Assembly: GCA_027070475.1 (NCBI GenBank)
Contig: JALXDT010000120.1
Coordinates: forward strand, 1-6,587
From: Candidatus Aminicenantota bacterium
GTDB lineage: Bacteria > Acidobacteriota > Aminicenantia > JAMOAD01
Length of the DNA stretch: 6,587 bases
Direction: 5' to 3'
How positions within the stretch are numbered: position 1 is the first letter of the stretch; every line of letters starts with the position of its first letter. The position numbers were made by a program, and so were the translations under genes. The notes under the pieces were generated by a model that ran no database searches, was not told the DNA's origin, and saw only the letters and a program-made list of their open reading frames with translations. Of the stretch, positions 1 through 6,517 are shown one piece after another.

Positions 1-853
1 CTGTTACTACAGCTGCAATAGGCACTCCACTTCCTATTCCCTTTCCAAGAGTTACAATATTCGGTTTAAGGTTTTCATGCTCAAATGCCCACATTGTTCC
101 GGTTCTACCGTATGAAGCTTGAACTTCATCAAGAATAAAAACAAGTCCTCTCTCCTTTGCCCAACTTTCCAGTTTCTTTAGAAAACCGTCGGGTGGAAAA
201 ATAAAGCCGGCAGCTCCTTGATACGGCTCTATTATAAGTGCACCTAAATTTCCAGTGGATTCCACTTCAACCACTTTATCTAAAAATTTAAGACAAAACA
301 TATCACAATCCGGATATGTTTTACCAAAAGGACATCTATAACAGTATGGATATGGAGCAAATATTGAACCAGGTACAGTCGGACCAAATCCTTTTTTGGT
401 TTTTATAGAACCTGCAACACTCATTGGACCATATGTTCTTCCATGAAAACCACCCCAGAAAGATAAAATTTCAAATTTTCCCGAATATCTCTTTGCCATT
501 CTTATGGCAGCATCCGTTGCTTCTGAACCTGTGGTTACAAAAAAGGCTTTGTCAAGATGTGGAGGAAATAAATCGACCAATCTTTTTGTAAGCTTAATTC
601 TTTCAGGTGTAGGAAAGTCAAAAGGATTTAAAAGTCTCTTCGCCTGTGTTGCCAATGCTTCAGCTAAAACAGGATGGGCATGACCAACATTTGTTACTAA
701 AACTCCTGATGTCCAATCAATATAGTGTTTTCCATCAACATCCCAGATCTCTGCACCTTTGGCATGATCCCAGACAACAGGAGCTTGCCAGTTTAAACAT
801 TGTGGCTCATACTTTTTTGAAATCTCCAATAATTCCTTTGTTTTATTCCCCAT
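1..853 (-). CDS. Class III PLP-dependent aminotransferase (4-aminobutyrate/acetylornithine type), C-terminus cut off by window edge
   Basis: A fold-type I aminotransferase that would move an amino group, often an omega-amine, to a 2-oxo acid using pyridoxal phosphate in the cytoplasm. 284 codons are present of a usual 430-450, so about a third, including much of the small domain, lies outside the window. Visible landmarks: the GSEA cofactor-phosphate loop at residues 109-112, the FWGGFHGRT stretch near 132-140, IIEP at 207-210, Asp242 in LDEVQ, which pairs with the pyridine nitrogen, and Lys271 in LGKGIG, the Schiff-base lysine (codon 43-41). A cysteine-bearing segment (Cys171, 174, 183, 187) resembles one I recall from archaeal-type GabT-like enzymes. 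The start at 853 has AGGAG six bases upstream and lies 9 bp after the KDPG aldolase stop, so it is in the operon. Membership of the class is secure. The substrate (GABA, beta-alanine, ornithine derivative, amino sugar or other) cannot be told. Confidence 0.93.
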   Translation of the reverse strand, partial: MGNKTKELLEISKKYEPQCLNWQAPVVWDHAKGAEIWDVDGKHYIDWTSGVLVTNVGHAHPVLAEALATQAKRLLNPFDFPTPERIKLTKRLVDLFPPHLDKAFFVTTGSEATDAAIRMAKRYSGKFEILSFWGGFHGRTYGPMSVAGSIKTKKGFGPTVPGSIFAPYPYCYRCPFGKTYPDCDMFCLKFLDKVVEVESTGNLGALIIEPYQGAAGFIFPPDGFLKKLESWAKERGLVFILDEVQASYGRTGTMWAFEHENLKPNIVTLGKGIGSGVPIAAVVT

Positions 854-859
854 ATTTTT

Positions 860-865
860 CTCCTA
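860..865 (-). promoter_or_regulatory. Stop codon nested in Shine-Dalgarno site at the eda-aminotransferase junction
   Basis: The same TAGGAG arrangement as at the kinase-eda junction: the eda stop (TAG, 865-863) overlaps AGGAG (864-860), again six bases before the next ATG at 853. It places the aminotransferase in the same translated series. Confidence 0.8.
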
Positions 866-1498
866 AATATTATTTAAATTATTAAAAAGTTTTTTTGCCT
901 TATCAGTTATTATTTCCCATTTACCTTCTGCAATAGCTTTTTTGTCCAGCAAAGCTGAACCTATTCCAACACAACAGGCGCCATTTTTAATAAATTCAGC
1001 TGCATTTTCTATTGAAACTCCGCCTGTTGGCATAATTTCCACCTGAGGTAATGGTCCTTTTATATCTTTAAAATATTTGGGACCAACAACACCGGAAGGA
1101 AATATTTTAACTACATCTGCCCCCATTTCCCATGCATTTAATATTTCAGTCGGGGTAAAGGCTCCGGGAATAACTACCACAGAATATCTTTTACAAATTT
1201 TAATCATTTCACTATTTGTTACAGGAGAAACAACAAACTCTGCACCAGCCAAAATTGAGCTTCTTGCTGTTTCCGAATCAAGAACTGTCCCCGCTCCTAA
1301 TACAATGTCTTCAGGTTTATTTTTAGCTATTTCTTTAATCAATTCTATTGCATAGGGTACAGTCATTGTTATTTCAATAGCCTTTATTCCACCTTTCATT
1401 ATCGCCTCTATTGCTTTTAAGGCTTTTTCCGAATCATTCATCCTTATAACAGCAATAGCTTTTGTCTCTTTTATTACTGATAAAACCTTTTCCCTCAT
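863..1498 (-). CDS. eda: 2-dehydro-3-deoxy-phosphogluconate (KDPG) aldolase
   Basis: Cleaves 2-keto-3-deoxy-6-phosphogluconate to pyruvate and glyceraldehyde 3-phosphate, the last step of the Entner-Doudoroff route and of uronate breakdown, in the cytoplasm. At 211 residues it has normal full length for this single-domain TIM barrel, which usually works as a trimer. Family landmarks are intact: AVIR at 16-19, Glu42 in IEITMTVP (general acid/base), GAGTV at 68-72, SPVT at 91-94, PGAFTPTE at 111-118, Lys131 in VVKIFP (Schiff-base lysine, codon 1108-1106) and the phosphate loop PTGGV at 157-161. The ATG at 1498 has AGGAG six bases before it, and that site overlaps the stop codon of the kinase gene. 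Its place directly after a KDG kinase supports KDPG as substrate. The related 6-phospho-galactonate epimer is possible, since Eda-family members differ in stereospecificity. Confidence 0.96.
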   Translation of the reverse strand: MREKVLSVIKETKAIAVIRMNDSEKALKAIEAIMKGGIKAIEITMTVPYAIELIKEIAKNKPEDIVLGAGTVLDSETARSSILAGAEFVVSPVTNSEMIKICKRYSVVVIPGAFTPTEILNAWEMGADVVKIFPSGVVGPKYFKDIKGPLPQVEIMPTGGVSIENAAEFIKNGACCVGIGSALLDKKAIAEGKWEIITDKAKKLFNNLNNI

Positions 1499-1504
1499 TT
1501 TTTA

Positions 1505-1510
1505 CTCCTA
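1505..1510 (-). promoter_or_regulatory. Stop codon nested in Shine-Dalgarno site at the kdgK-eda junction
   Basis: TAGGAG on the minus strand serves as both the kinase stop (TAG, 1510-1508) and the ribosome site (AGGAG, 1509-1505) for eda, six bases before its ATG. A ribosome ending on the kinase would sit on the start region of the aldolase, favouring coupled expression of two consecutive pathway enzymes. Confidence 0.8.
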
Positions 1511-2533
1511 TCTTTGGACTCTTCCGGAAGCATCACCTTCCATGAGATTTAAAACTTCAGATTCTTTAACCCTGTTAAAATCTCCAGGTATTGAATGTTT
1601 TAAGCAGGATGCAGCAATTGCAAAATTCAAAGCTTTTTCATCATCTTTAAATTTGTCCAGCCCATGAATTAGTCCGGCGGAAAAAGAATCACCACCTCCT
1701 ATTCTATCAACTATATCTTTAATTTCATATTTATTTCCAACGATAAATCTATCCTTTGATCTTAAAACTGCTGACCAACCATTGTAATCAGCACTATGAC
1801 TTTCTCTCATTGTAATAGCCATCTTTTCAAGATTAGGATAAATTTCCATTACCTTTTCTGTAAGCTCTTCATAAACTCTTTCATCCAATTTTCCCTTTCT
1901 CACATCCACATCAGCCTTAATTCCCAGAGATTTTTGACAATCCTCCTCATTGCCGATTCCTATATCTGCATATTTTACAATTTCGCTCATCACTTCAACA
2001 GCACTTTTTCCGTATTTCCAGAGTTTTGATCTATAATTAAAATCTATGGAAATCTTCACTCCCATATCCTTTGCAGTTTTTAAAGCTTCAAAAGTTAATT
2101 CTGCTGCCGATTCACTTATAGCAGGTGTAATTCCTGTCACATGAAACCAATCAACCCCATTGAATATTTCTTTCCATTTAAAATCACCAATTTTTGCTTC
2201 GGAAATTGATGAATGGGCTCTATCATAAATAACCTTTGATGGTCTCTGATTTGCTCCTGTCTCAGTAAAGTATATACCCACTCTTTTTCCCTGTCTTATT
2301 ATTTTTGAGGTATCAACATTCATTTTCCTGAGTTCTGCGATAACTGCATCTCCGATATCATTTTGAGGAAGTGCGGTTACAAAGCTAACATCATGACCAA
2401 AGTTTGCTAAAGAGATTGCAACATTTGCTTCTCCTCCTCCGAATATAACCCTCAGATAGGGTGATTGAAAGAGTTTTTCTCTGTCCGGAGCTGAAAGCCT
2501 TATCATTATTTCTCCGAATGTTACAACTTTCAT
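1508..2533 (-). CDS. kdgK: 2-keto-3-deoxygluconate kinase (PfkB/ribokinase family)
   Basis: Phosphorylates 2-keto-3-deoxygluconate with ATP to make KDPG, the substrate of the next gene. It is 341 residues from the ATG at 2533. PfkB landmarks: the glycine-rich first signature GGGEANVAISLANFG at 32-46 and the second signature DRIGGGDSFSAG at 276-287, where Asp282 is the catalytic base (codon 1690-1688). IDFNYRSKLW at 163-172 and SIPGDFN at 314-320 are what I associate with KDG kinases rather than fructokinases or ribokinases. A GTG at 2536 could lengthen the protein by one residue, but the Shine-Dalgarno spacing favours the ATG. The gene starts 23 bp after the oxidoreductase stop, the largest gap in the operon, and no terminator-like hairpin lies in that gap. 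Relatives acting on 2-keto-3-deoxygalactonate or other deoxy-keto sugars cannot be excluded. Confidence 0.92.
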   Translation of the reverse strand: MKVVTFGEIMIRLSAPDREKLFQSPYLRVIFGGGEANVAISLANFGHDVSFVTALPQNDIGDAVIAELRKMNVDTSKIIRQGKRVGIYFTETGANQRPSKVIYDRAHSSISEAKIGDFKWKEIFNGVDWFHVTGITPAISESAAELTFEALKTAKDMGVKISIDFNYRSKLWKYGKSAVEVMSEIVKYADIGIGNEEDCQKSLGIKADVDVRKGKLDERVYEELTEKVMEIYPNLEKMAITMRESHSADYNGWSAVLRSKDRFIVGNKYEIKDIVDRIGGGDSFSAGLIHGLDKFKDDEKALNFAIAASCLKHSIPGDFNRVKESEVLNLMEGDASGRVQR

Positions 2534-2537
2534 CACT

Positions 2538-2545
2538 CCTCCTTT
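2538..2545 (-). promoter_or_regulatory. Shine-Dalgarno site of the KDG kinase gene, favours ATG 2533 over GTG 2536
   Basis: AAAGGAGG on the minus strand is a perfect complement to the 16S rRNA tail core. It leaves four bases before the ATG at 2533 but only one before the GTG at 2536, so the ATG is the better start. It lies in the 23-bp gap after the oxidoreductase gene. Confidence 0.75.
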
Positions 2546-2556
2546 AATTTATATAA

Positions 2557-4365
2557 TTATTTAATAATATTGCTTAACTCTAACCTCTCTAAAGTTTCTT
2601 TAGTTGGAATTCCATCTTCACTCCATCCCATAATTTTATAATATCTTTTTTTCATTGGCTCCAGATCAACAGTATGTCCCTTTGCAGGACCCTCAATGAG
2701 AGGTTCATGTAATGATCTTTCGGGCAGTGTATCATCCTTCTCTGTAAAACCCTCTCTCAGATTAAACAGTCTTGCAAGGTTTGTAACTCTTTCTCCCACC
2801 TTTTCAAGATCTCGTGGGCTTTTGTATTCAAAACCTGTTACAGGATTAACCATTTCCCAAATTTCTTTTAAAGTGATTCCTGTCTTTACAAAATAGCACA
2901 GAATTGCAGAATCTATTACCGCTATATCCAGCTGAGTGACCTTGAATAGTTCTGCTTTATCTTTAATAGTCAGAGGATCCGCTCCGCCCATCAATTCTCC
3001 AAGTGGAGAACCATGGAGATGACATGCTCCTCTCTCTGAAATTGCATAAGAGAGAGCAACTCCTTTAGAAGCCCTCGGTAAATATCCGGGCATTTCCATA
3101 CCTTTTACATGCATTGCAAATTTTTCACTTCCGGGAAACATTTCAGACATTCTTTTAACACCTTTTTCTAACAATGCCCCTATTCCTTCACCTTTACCAA
3201 TCTTTTCCATTAGAGTTATTAAAACCTCTCCATCACCCCAGATTGGTTTTATTCCATCAAGTTTATCATCACCTATCATTCCCTTTTCATAAAGTTCCAT
3301 AAGAAAACCAATTGCATTTCCAGAACTTATAATGTCAAATCCATACTCATCAGAAATTTCAACAGCTTTTAAAATTGCTTCCTGATCTGAAATTCCCAAA
3401 TTTGAACCCACTGCATAAACTGTTTCATACTCAGGGCCATCAACTATCAAGCCATCTTTGGTTTTTGCAACTTTTGTACACGATATTGGACACCCTCCGC
3501 ATGCTTCGGAATTTCTCCAATACTCTTTAGCCCAGGTTTCACCCCATAGTTTTTCATCATGTTCAAATTGACCATATTGAAAGTTTTTTGTGGGAAAAGC
3601 TCCTGCAACATTTATAAATTTAACAATATTTGATGTCCCATACTGTTTTAATCTCTTTGTCTCAGAACTCATTCTAAGCATTCTATGAGAAATCCATGCC
3701 ATTTCCGTAAAAAACTTTTTATCCATTACCTTTACCGAATAAGTTCCTCTAATAACAATCGCCTTCAAATTTTTTGATCCCATTACAGCTCCAGTTCCAC
3801 CTCTGCCATTTGTTCTAAGTTCAGAAAAAATTCCTGACATCAAAGACATCCTTTCTCCTGCTGGCCCAATAACCACAGATTTGAATTCTTCGCCATAATC
3901 ATTTCTTAAAATTTCATTTGTTTCACTGACCTTTTTACCTTTTAAATGATTTGCACTTTTTATTTTTACAGAATCATTATCTATTTCAATAAGAGAAAGC
4001 TCAGGAGCTTTTCCTTTTATAATAATTGCATCATAACCTGCAAATTTCATTGCCATTCCAAAATTGCCACCTGAATATGAATCTAAAATTGTTCCTGTCA
4101 AAGGACTCTTTGTTACTACTGCAAATTTAGTGGAGGTTGGTGCCAGAGTTCCGTTTAATGGTCCGACAAGGAAAATAAGAGGATTCTCAGGACTAAAAGG
4201 GTCCATCCCCTTTTTAGTCTCATTAAGCATTATGAGGTTACCAAGTCCTCTTCCTCCTAAAATAAGTTTCATTACATTTTCCTTGAGATTTTCTGTTTCT
4301 ATTTTACCTGTACTCAGATCTATCCTTAAAATTTTGTCCATATAACCTCTATCTCTTAAACTCAT
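2557..4365 (-). CDS. aor: Aldehyde:ferredoxin oxidoreductase, tungsten-pterin catalytic subunit
   Basis: Oxidises an aldehyde to the carboxylic acid and passes two electrons to an iron-sulfur partner, in the cytoplasm. At 602 residues it is full length for the AOR family. The N-terminal bis-pterin domain shows GGRGLG at 37-42, GPLNGTLAPTSTKFAV at 68-83, SGGNFG at 98-103 and GRGGTGAVMGSKNLKAI at 187-203. The [4Fe-4S] ligands are Cys289, Cys292 and Cys296 (CGGCPISC) with Cys490 in DSAILC, matching the spacing of the Pyrococcus furiosus enzyme (288/291/295/494). Active-site acids and histidines are in GPEYETV (Glu312, Glu314) and ERGACHLHG (His449, His451). The start at 4365 has GGGAGG six bases upstream, and its ATG overlaps the TGA of the aldolase-ferredoxin gene. 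No FAD subunit of the AorC type is visible. By sequence it looks like a general AOR or a YdhV/XOR-type enzyme. I see no proof that it is a glyceraldehyde-3-phosphate or formaldehyde form. The aldehyde substrate is inferred only from the neighbouring aldolases. Confidence 0.95.
   Translation of the reverse strand: MSLRDRGYMDKILRIDLSTGKIETENLKENVMKLILGGRGLGNLIMLNETKKGMDPFSPENPLIFLVGPLNGTLAPTSTKFAVVTKSPLTGTILDSYSGGNFGMAMKFAGYDAIIIKGKAPELSLIEIDNDSVKIKSANHLKGKKVSETNEILRNDYGEEFKSVVIGPAGERMSLMSGIFSELRTNGRGGTGAVMGSKNLKAIVIRGTYSVKVMDKKFFTEMAWISHRMLRMSSETKRLKQYGTSNIVKFINVAGAFPTKNFQYGQFEHDEKLWGETWAKEYWRNSEACGGCPISCTKVAKTKDGLIVDGPEYETVYAVGSNLGISDQEAILKAVEISDEYGFDIISSGNAIGFLMELYEKGMIGDDKLDGIKPIWGDGEVLITLMEKIGKGEGIGALLEKGVKRMSEMFPGSEKFAMHVKGMEMPGYLPRASKGVALSYAISERGACHLHGSPLGELMGGADPLTIKDKAELFKVTQLDIAVIDSAILCYFVKTGITLKEIWEMVNPVTGFEYKSPRDLEKVGERVTNLARLFNLREGFTEKDDTLPERSLHEPLIEGPAKGHTVDLEPMKKRYYKIMGWSEDGIPTKETLERLELSNIIK
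4362..4365 (-). other. ATGA start-stop overlap between aldolase-ferredoxin fusion and AOR
   Basis: The fusion gene stop (TGA, 4364-4362) overlaps the oxidoreductase ATG (4365-4363). The oxidoreductase ribosome site GGGAGG (4377-4372) lies within the codons for the fusion protein's last Lys-Gly-Gly residues. With the upstream overlap, three genes are translated as one coupled block. Confidence 0.9.
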
Positions 4366-5639
4366 TTTTTACCTCCCTTTGTTTTTGGTTTGAATGGTCT
4401 TAATTCTATTGCATCATATTTACACCATCTGACACATTGAGGATCCCCACCACATAAATCACAAAACAGAGGAAGACCATTTTCATCTGGATACATAACA
4501 TCAAAAGGACATGCTTCAATACACAAGCCACATAGAGTACATTTATCTTCAAAAAGCTGTAATCTTCCTTTTTCATTTATTATAAGAGCATCTTCAGGGC
4601 AGGCTTCTACACAGAGACCGCATAGAGTACATACTCTCACCCTGTGAGTTGGAAATTTTTCTGTTATCGGTTTTGTATCTATCTGAATAAATGAATGAAC
4701 CTTTCCAAACTGTCCTGTATGCTCTGCTACACACGCGAGTTCACAAAGCTCACAACCAACACAATTTGCTGACACCCCGGCTAATCTATAAAATCCTTCT
4801 TTTTTCCCGAAAATCTCATCTATACTTTTACCATTATGAACAAGGTCAACAAGGTCTCTAACCATCTTTTCAGGATCCTTTGCCTTTGTAACATTTCTAC
4901 CAAAAACCGTTCCCGAAGCTCCTGCTCTTAAGGCTTCATCAACCAACTCAAGAGCATCACGAGGCTCTTTTGACCTTGCTCCACCTAAAACAAGCACAGG
5001 AACTCCTGCCTGATCCACTAACTTTTTAAAACTTTCAACATCCTCTGTATAGGGTATCTTCAAAGCATCGGCTCCAATTTCAACAGCAATTCTCGCAGAG
5101 GCTATTAAGGTTTCCGCAATATTAACTCCTGTTATCATAGAGCCAACAGCCATAGGCTCAATTATCAAAGGTAATCCAACCTTTCTGCACTCTTTTGCAA
5201 AAATTGCTGCCTGTTCAAGATTTATAGCTTCAAACTCATCACTGTATCCTATAAAATAGTAAATAGTTATACCTGATGCTCCCATGTGCAAAGCATCTTT
5301 TGCTCTGGATGCAGCTATTTTCTTAAATTTGTTAACAGGGAGCACATTACTAACATTTGCACCACCGAGACGGGGTAAATTCATCCAATCAGCTCTTATA
5401 AGAAGAGCAGGACTATCTTTTCCCCTCATTAAATTACCGATTCTTTGAGCAGTTCCGAAACTCATTAAAACACCATCAGCCCCACCATCAACAACCTGTT
5501 TTAGAATTCTTTTCAAATAAATAACATTAGCTGTCGGATCGCTCATCCATCCATGGTCAGCAGCAACCATTACAGCTCTACCATCCTTTGGATTGAAAAT
5601 TCTGTTTAATCTCTGTTGTTTTCCTGAGGACAAAATCAT
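4362..5639 (-). CDS. DhnA/FbaB-type class I aldolase fused to a four-cluster [4Fe-4S] ferredoxin domain
   Basis: Two joined parts. Residues 1-282 are a TIM-barrel class I aldolase of the DhnA/FbaB/LsrF type. VAADHG holds Asp28, GITIYYFIGY holds the probable catalytic Tyr127 or Tyr128, ADALKIPYT holds the Schiff-base Lys194 (codon 5060-5058), and GGARSKEP (219-226) and FGRN (246-249) form the phosphate site. Residues 284-425 (4365-4793) carry 16 cysteines: Cys293/296/299/303, 337/340/343/347, 367/370/373/377 and 393/396/402/406. This four-cluster layout, ending in CDLCGGDPQCVRWC, is that of iron-sulfur subunits that partner AOR-family enzymes. The middle two clusters are tandem copies 30 residues apart, with an identical 12-nt stretch in each (4531-4542, 4621-4632). 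The protein should cleave or form a ketose-type bond and also carry electrons for the oxidoreductase encoded next. The start at 5639 has AGGAGG six bases upstream and overlaps the previous stop as ATGA. The sugar substrate is unknown. A ketose phosphate is plausible from the phosphate motif. Confidence 0.9.
   Translation of the reverse strand: MILSSGKQQRLNRIFNPKDGRAVMVAADHGWMSDPTANVIYLKRILKQVVDGGADGVLMSFGTAQRIGNLMRGKDSPALLIRADWMNLPRLGGANVSNVLPVNKFKKIAASRAKDALHMGASGITIYYFIGYSDEFEAINLEQAAIFAKECRKVGLPLIIEPMAVGSMITGVNIAETLIASARIAVEIGADALKIPYTEDVESFKKLVDQAGVPVLVLGGARSKEPRDALELVDEALRAGASGTVFGRNVTKAKDPEKMVRDLVDLVHNGKSIDEIFGKKEGFYRLAGVSANCVGCELCELACVAEHTGQFGKVHSFIQIDTKPITEKFPTHRVRVCTLCGLCVEACPEDALIINEKGRLQLFEDKCTLCGLCIEACPFDVMYPDENGLPLFCDLCGGDPQCVRWCKYDAIELRPFKPKTKGGKK
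5636..5639 (-). other. ATGA start-stop overlap between the two aldolase paralogues
   Basis: The TGA of the degenerate paralogue (5638-5636) and the ATG of the aldolase-ferredoxin fusion (5639-5637) share four bases. AGGAGG at 5651-5646 lies inside the end of the first gene. Such overlaps usually couple translation and are common between subunits of one complex. Confidence 0.9.
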
Positions 5640-6421
5640 CTTTGTCCTCCTGTGTGAATTAATGAATAGAGCTTTTCAATATTTTTTTTATAATTATTAT
5701 CCAGAATTTTCTCATCCAAAACAATACCTGTTAGATTATTTTTAAACAATAAATCAATATCTTCTTCCTTTGGAATTTTCCCGAATCTTACAAGGACAGG
5801 AATTGTAGCCCATTCACCTATCAATTTATAATTATCTTCGGTAGTTTCCGGGATTATGATTGCATCCACTCCAGCTTCCATCATGAATGACAAGCCCAAT
5901 TTAATTGAATCATGATAATTATTTTCATTGATTTTATTTCCCAGCAACCTTAAATCAGCAACGACAGGAATTGATACTTCGTAAGCTTCTCTCACCAAAT
6001 TTGCAATGGACTGAATATTATCAGCCTCCATATCCTCATCGTATCCCATAAAAAAGGAGATCACAGCCGCAGTTCCTCCTATAAATAAAACATCGTGGGC
6101 ATCCGATATGTTTATTCTTCTTGGAAGAGTATGAGGCAAAGCAAAATCTTCCCCTCTGTATACATTTGTCCAATCGACTCTAACAAGTGTACTTGCTCTC
6201 TTTTTTCCTCCCAGTAAATCTGCTTGATGTTCTGCTTGTCCTGGGTTTACAATAATGCCATCAAGAAAAAAATTAACATCATTAATAAACTTTCTTAGCT
6301 CTTCAAGATAGTTAACAGCTCCAACAGAACCCGATACTGTGGCATCAAATAAAAAGCTCCTTTCATCTCTTGAATCAATAAATTCTGACATTCTTAGAGT
6401 TTTTCCAATATGCTCACTCAT
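5636..6421 (-). CDS. Catalytically degenerate class I aldolase paralogue, probable non-catalytic subunit
   Basis: A 261-residue TIM-barrel protein that aligns along its length with the aldolase half of the next gene. Shared stretches include LVRVDWTN (79-86; LIRADWMN in the neighbour), GYDEDMEADN (126-135; GYSDEFEAIN) and the barrel strand VDAIIIP. The catalytic positions are lost: the Schiff-base lysine is Ile189 (codon ATA at 5857-5855), the ITIYY tyrosines are ISFF (Ser122, Phe123), the ADHG aspartate is replaced, and the phosphate motifs GGARS and FGRN read RFGKIP and VLDEK. The frame is open and complete, so it is not a decayed gene. I infer a structural, regulatory or ligand-sensing subunit that pairs with the active aldolase. 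A different, unrecognised activity remains possible. It has no iron-sulfur domain. An in-frame ATG at 6430 would add three residues, but it overlaps the Shine-Dalgarno site, so 6421 is preferred. The stop overlaps the next start as ATGA, which suggests coupled translation in matched amounts. Confidence 0.85.
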   Translation of the reverse strand: MSEHIGKTLRMSEFIDSRDERSFLFDATVSGSVGAVNYLEELRKFINDVNFFLDGIIVNPGQAEHQADLLGGKKRASTLVRVDWTNVYRGEDFALPHTLPRRINISDAHDVLFIGGTAAVISFFMGYDEDMEADNIQSIANLVREAYEVSIPVVADLRLLGNKINENNYHDSIKLGLSFMMEAGVDAIIIPETTEDNYKLIGEWATIPVLVRFGKIPKEEDIDLLFKNNLTGIVLDEKILDNNYKKNIEKLYSLIHTGGQR

Positions 6422-6426
6422 TTTCA

Positions 6427-6434
6427 CCATCCTT
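6427..6434 (-). promoter_or_regulatory. Shine-Dalgarno site that sets the first start codon at 6421
   Basis: AAGGATGG on the minus strand, with AAGGA eight bases before the ATG at 6421. The upstream in-frame ATG at 6430 lies inside this site, leaving no spacer, so translation most likely begins at 6421 (protein beginning MSEHIGK). Confidence 0.7.
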
Positions 6435-6517
6435 AAAATATTTTTGGCCCTTACCCTTTTTGTTGATTTTTATTAATTCTCTGGATAATTTATATTTTTT
6501 CATATAATTTTCCATAG

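Noticed and set aside
1508..2533. GGGD instead of the common GAGD in the kinase anion-hole motif as a defect
   Set aside because: GGGD is, to my knowledge, a common variant in KDG kinases, and the catalytic Asp282 is intact.
2534..2556. A terminator or internal promoter in the gap between AOR and the KDG kinase
   Set aside because: The 23-bp gap is AT-rich with the ribosome site in it. There is no hairpin and no pair of spaced promoter hexamers.
646..4345. Open frames of 66-93 codons on the plus strand (for example 646-885, 1077-1355, 1796-2029, 2696-2896, 4064-4345)
   Set aside because: Each lies antisense to a well-supported enzyme gene, shows no recognisable domain or good ribosome site, and is explained as a shadow frame.
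863..5639. A sulfoquinovose (sulfo-EMP or sulfo-ED) pathway, because of class I aldolase, PfkB kinase and Eda-like aldolase together
   Set aside because: The kinase and small aldolase carry KDG kinase and KDPG aldolase motifs, and no sulfolactaldehyde enzyme, sulfoquinovosidase or sulfonate exporter is present.
5636..6421. The degenerate aldolase as a pseudogene or sequencing error
   Set aside because: The frame is complete with a good ribosome site and a clean overlap with the next gene. Several separate catalytic and phosphate sites are changed, which one error (AAA to ATA at the lysine) cannot explain.
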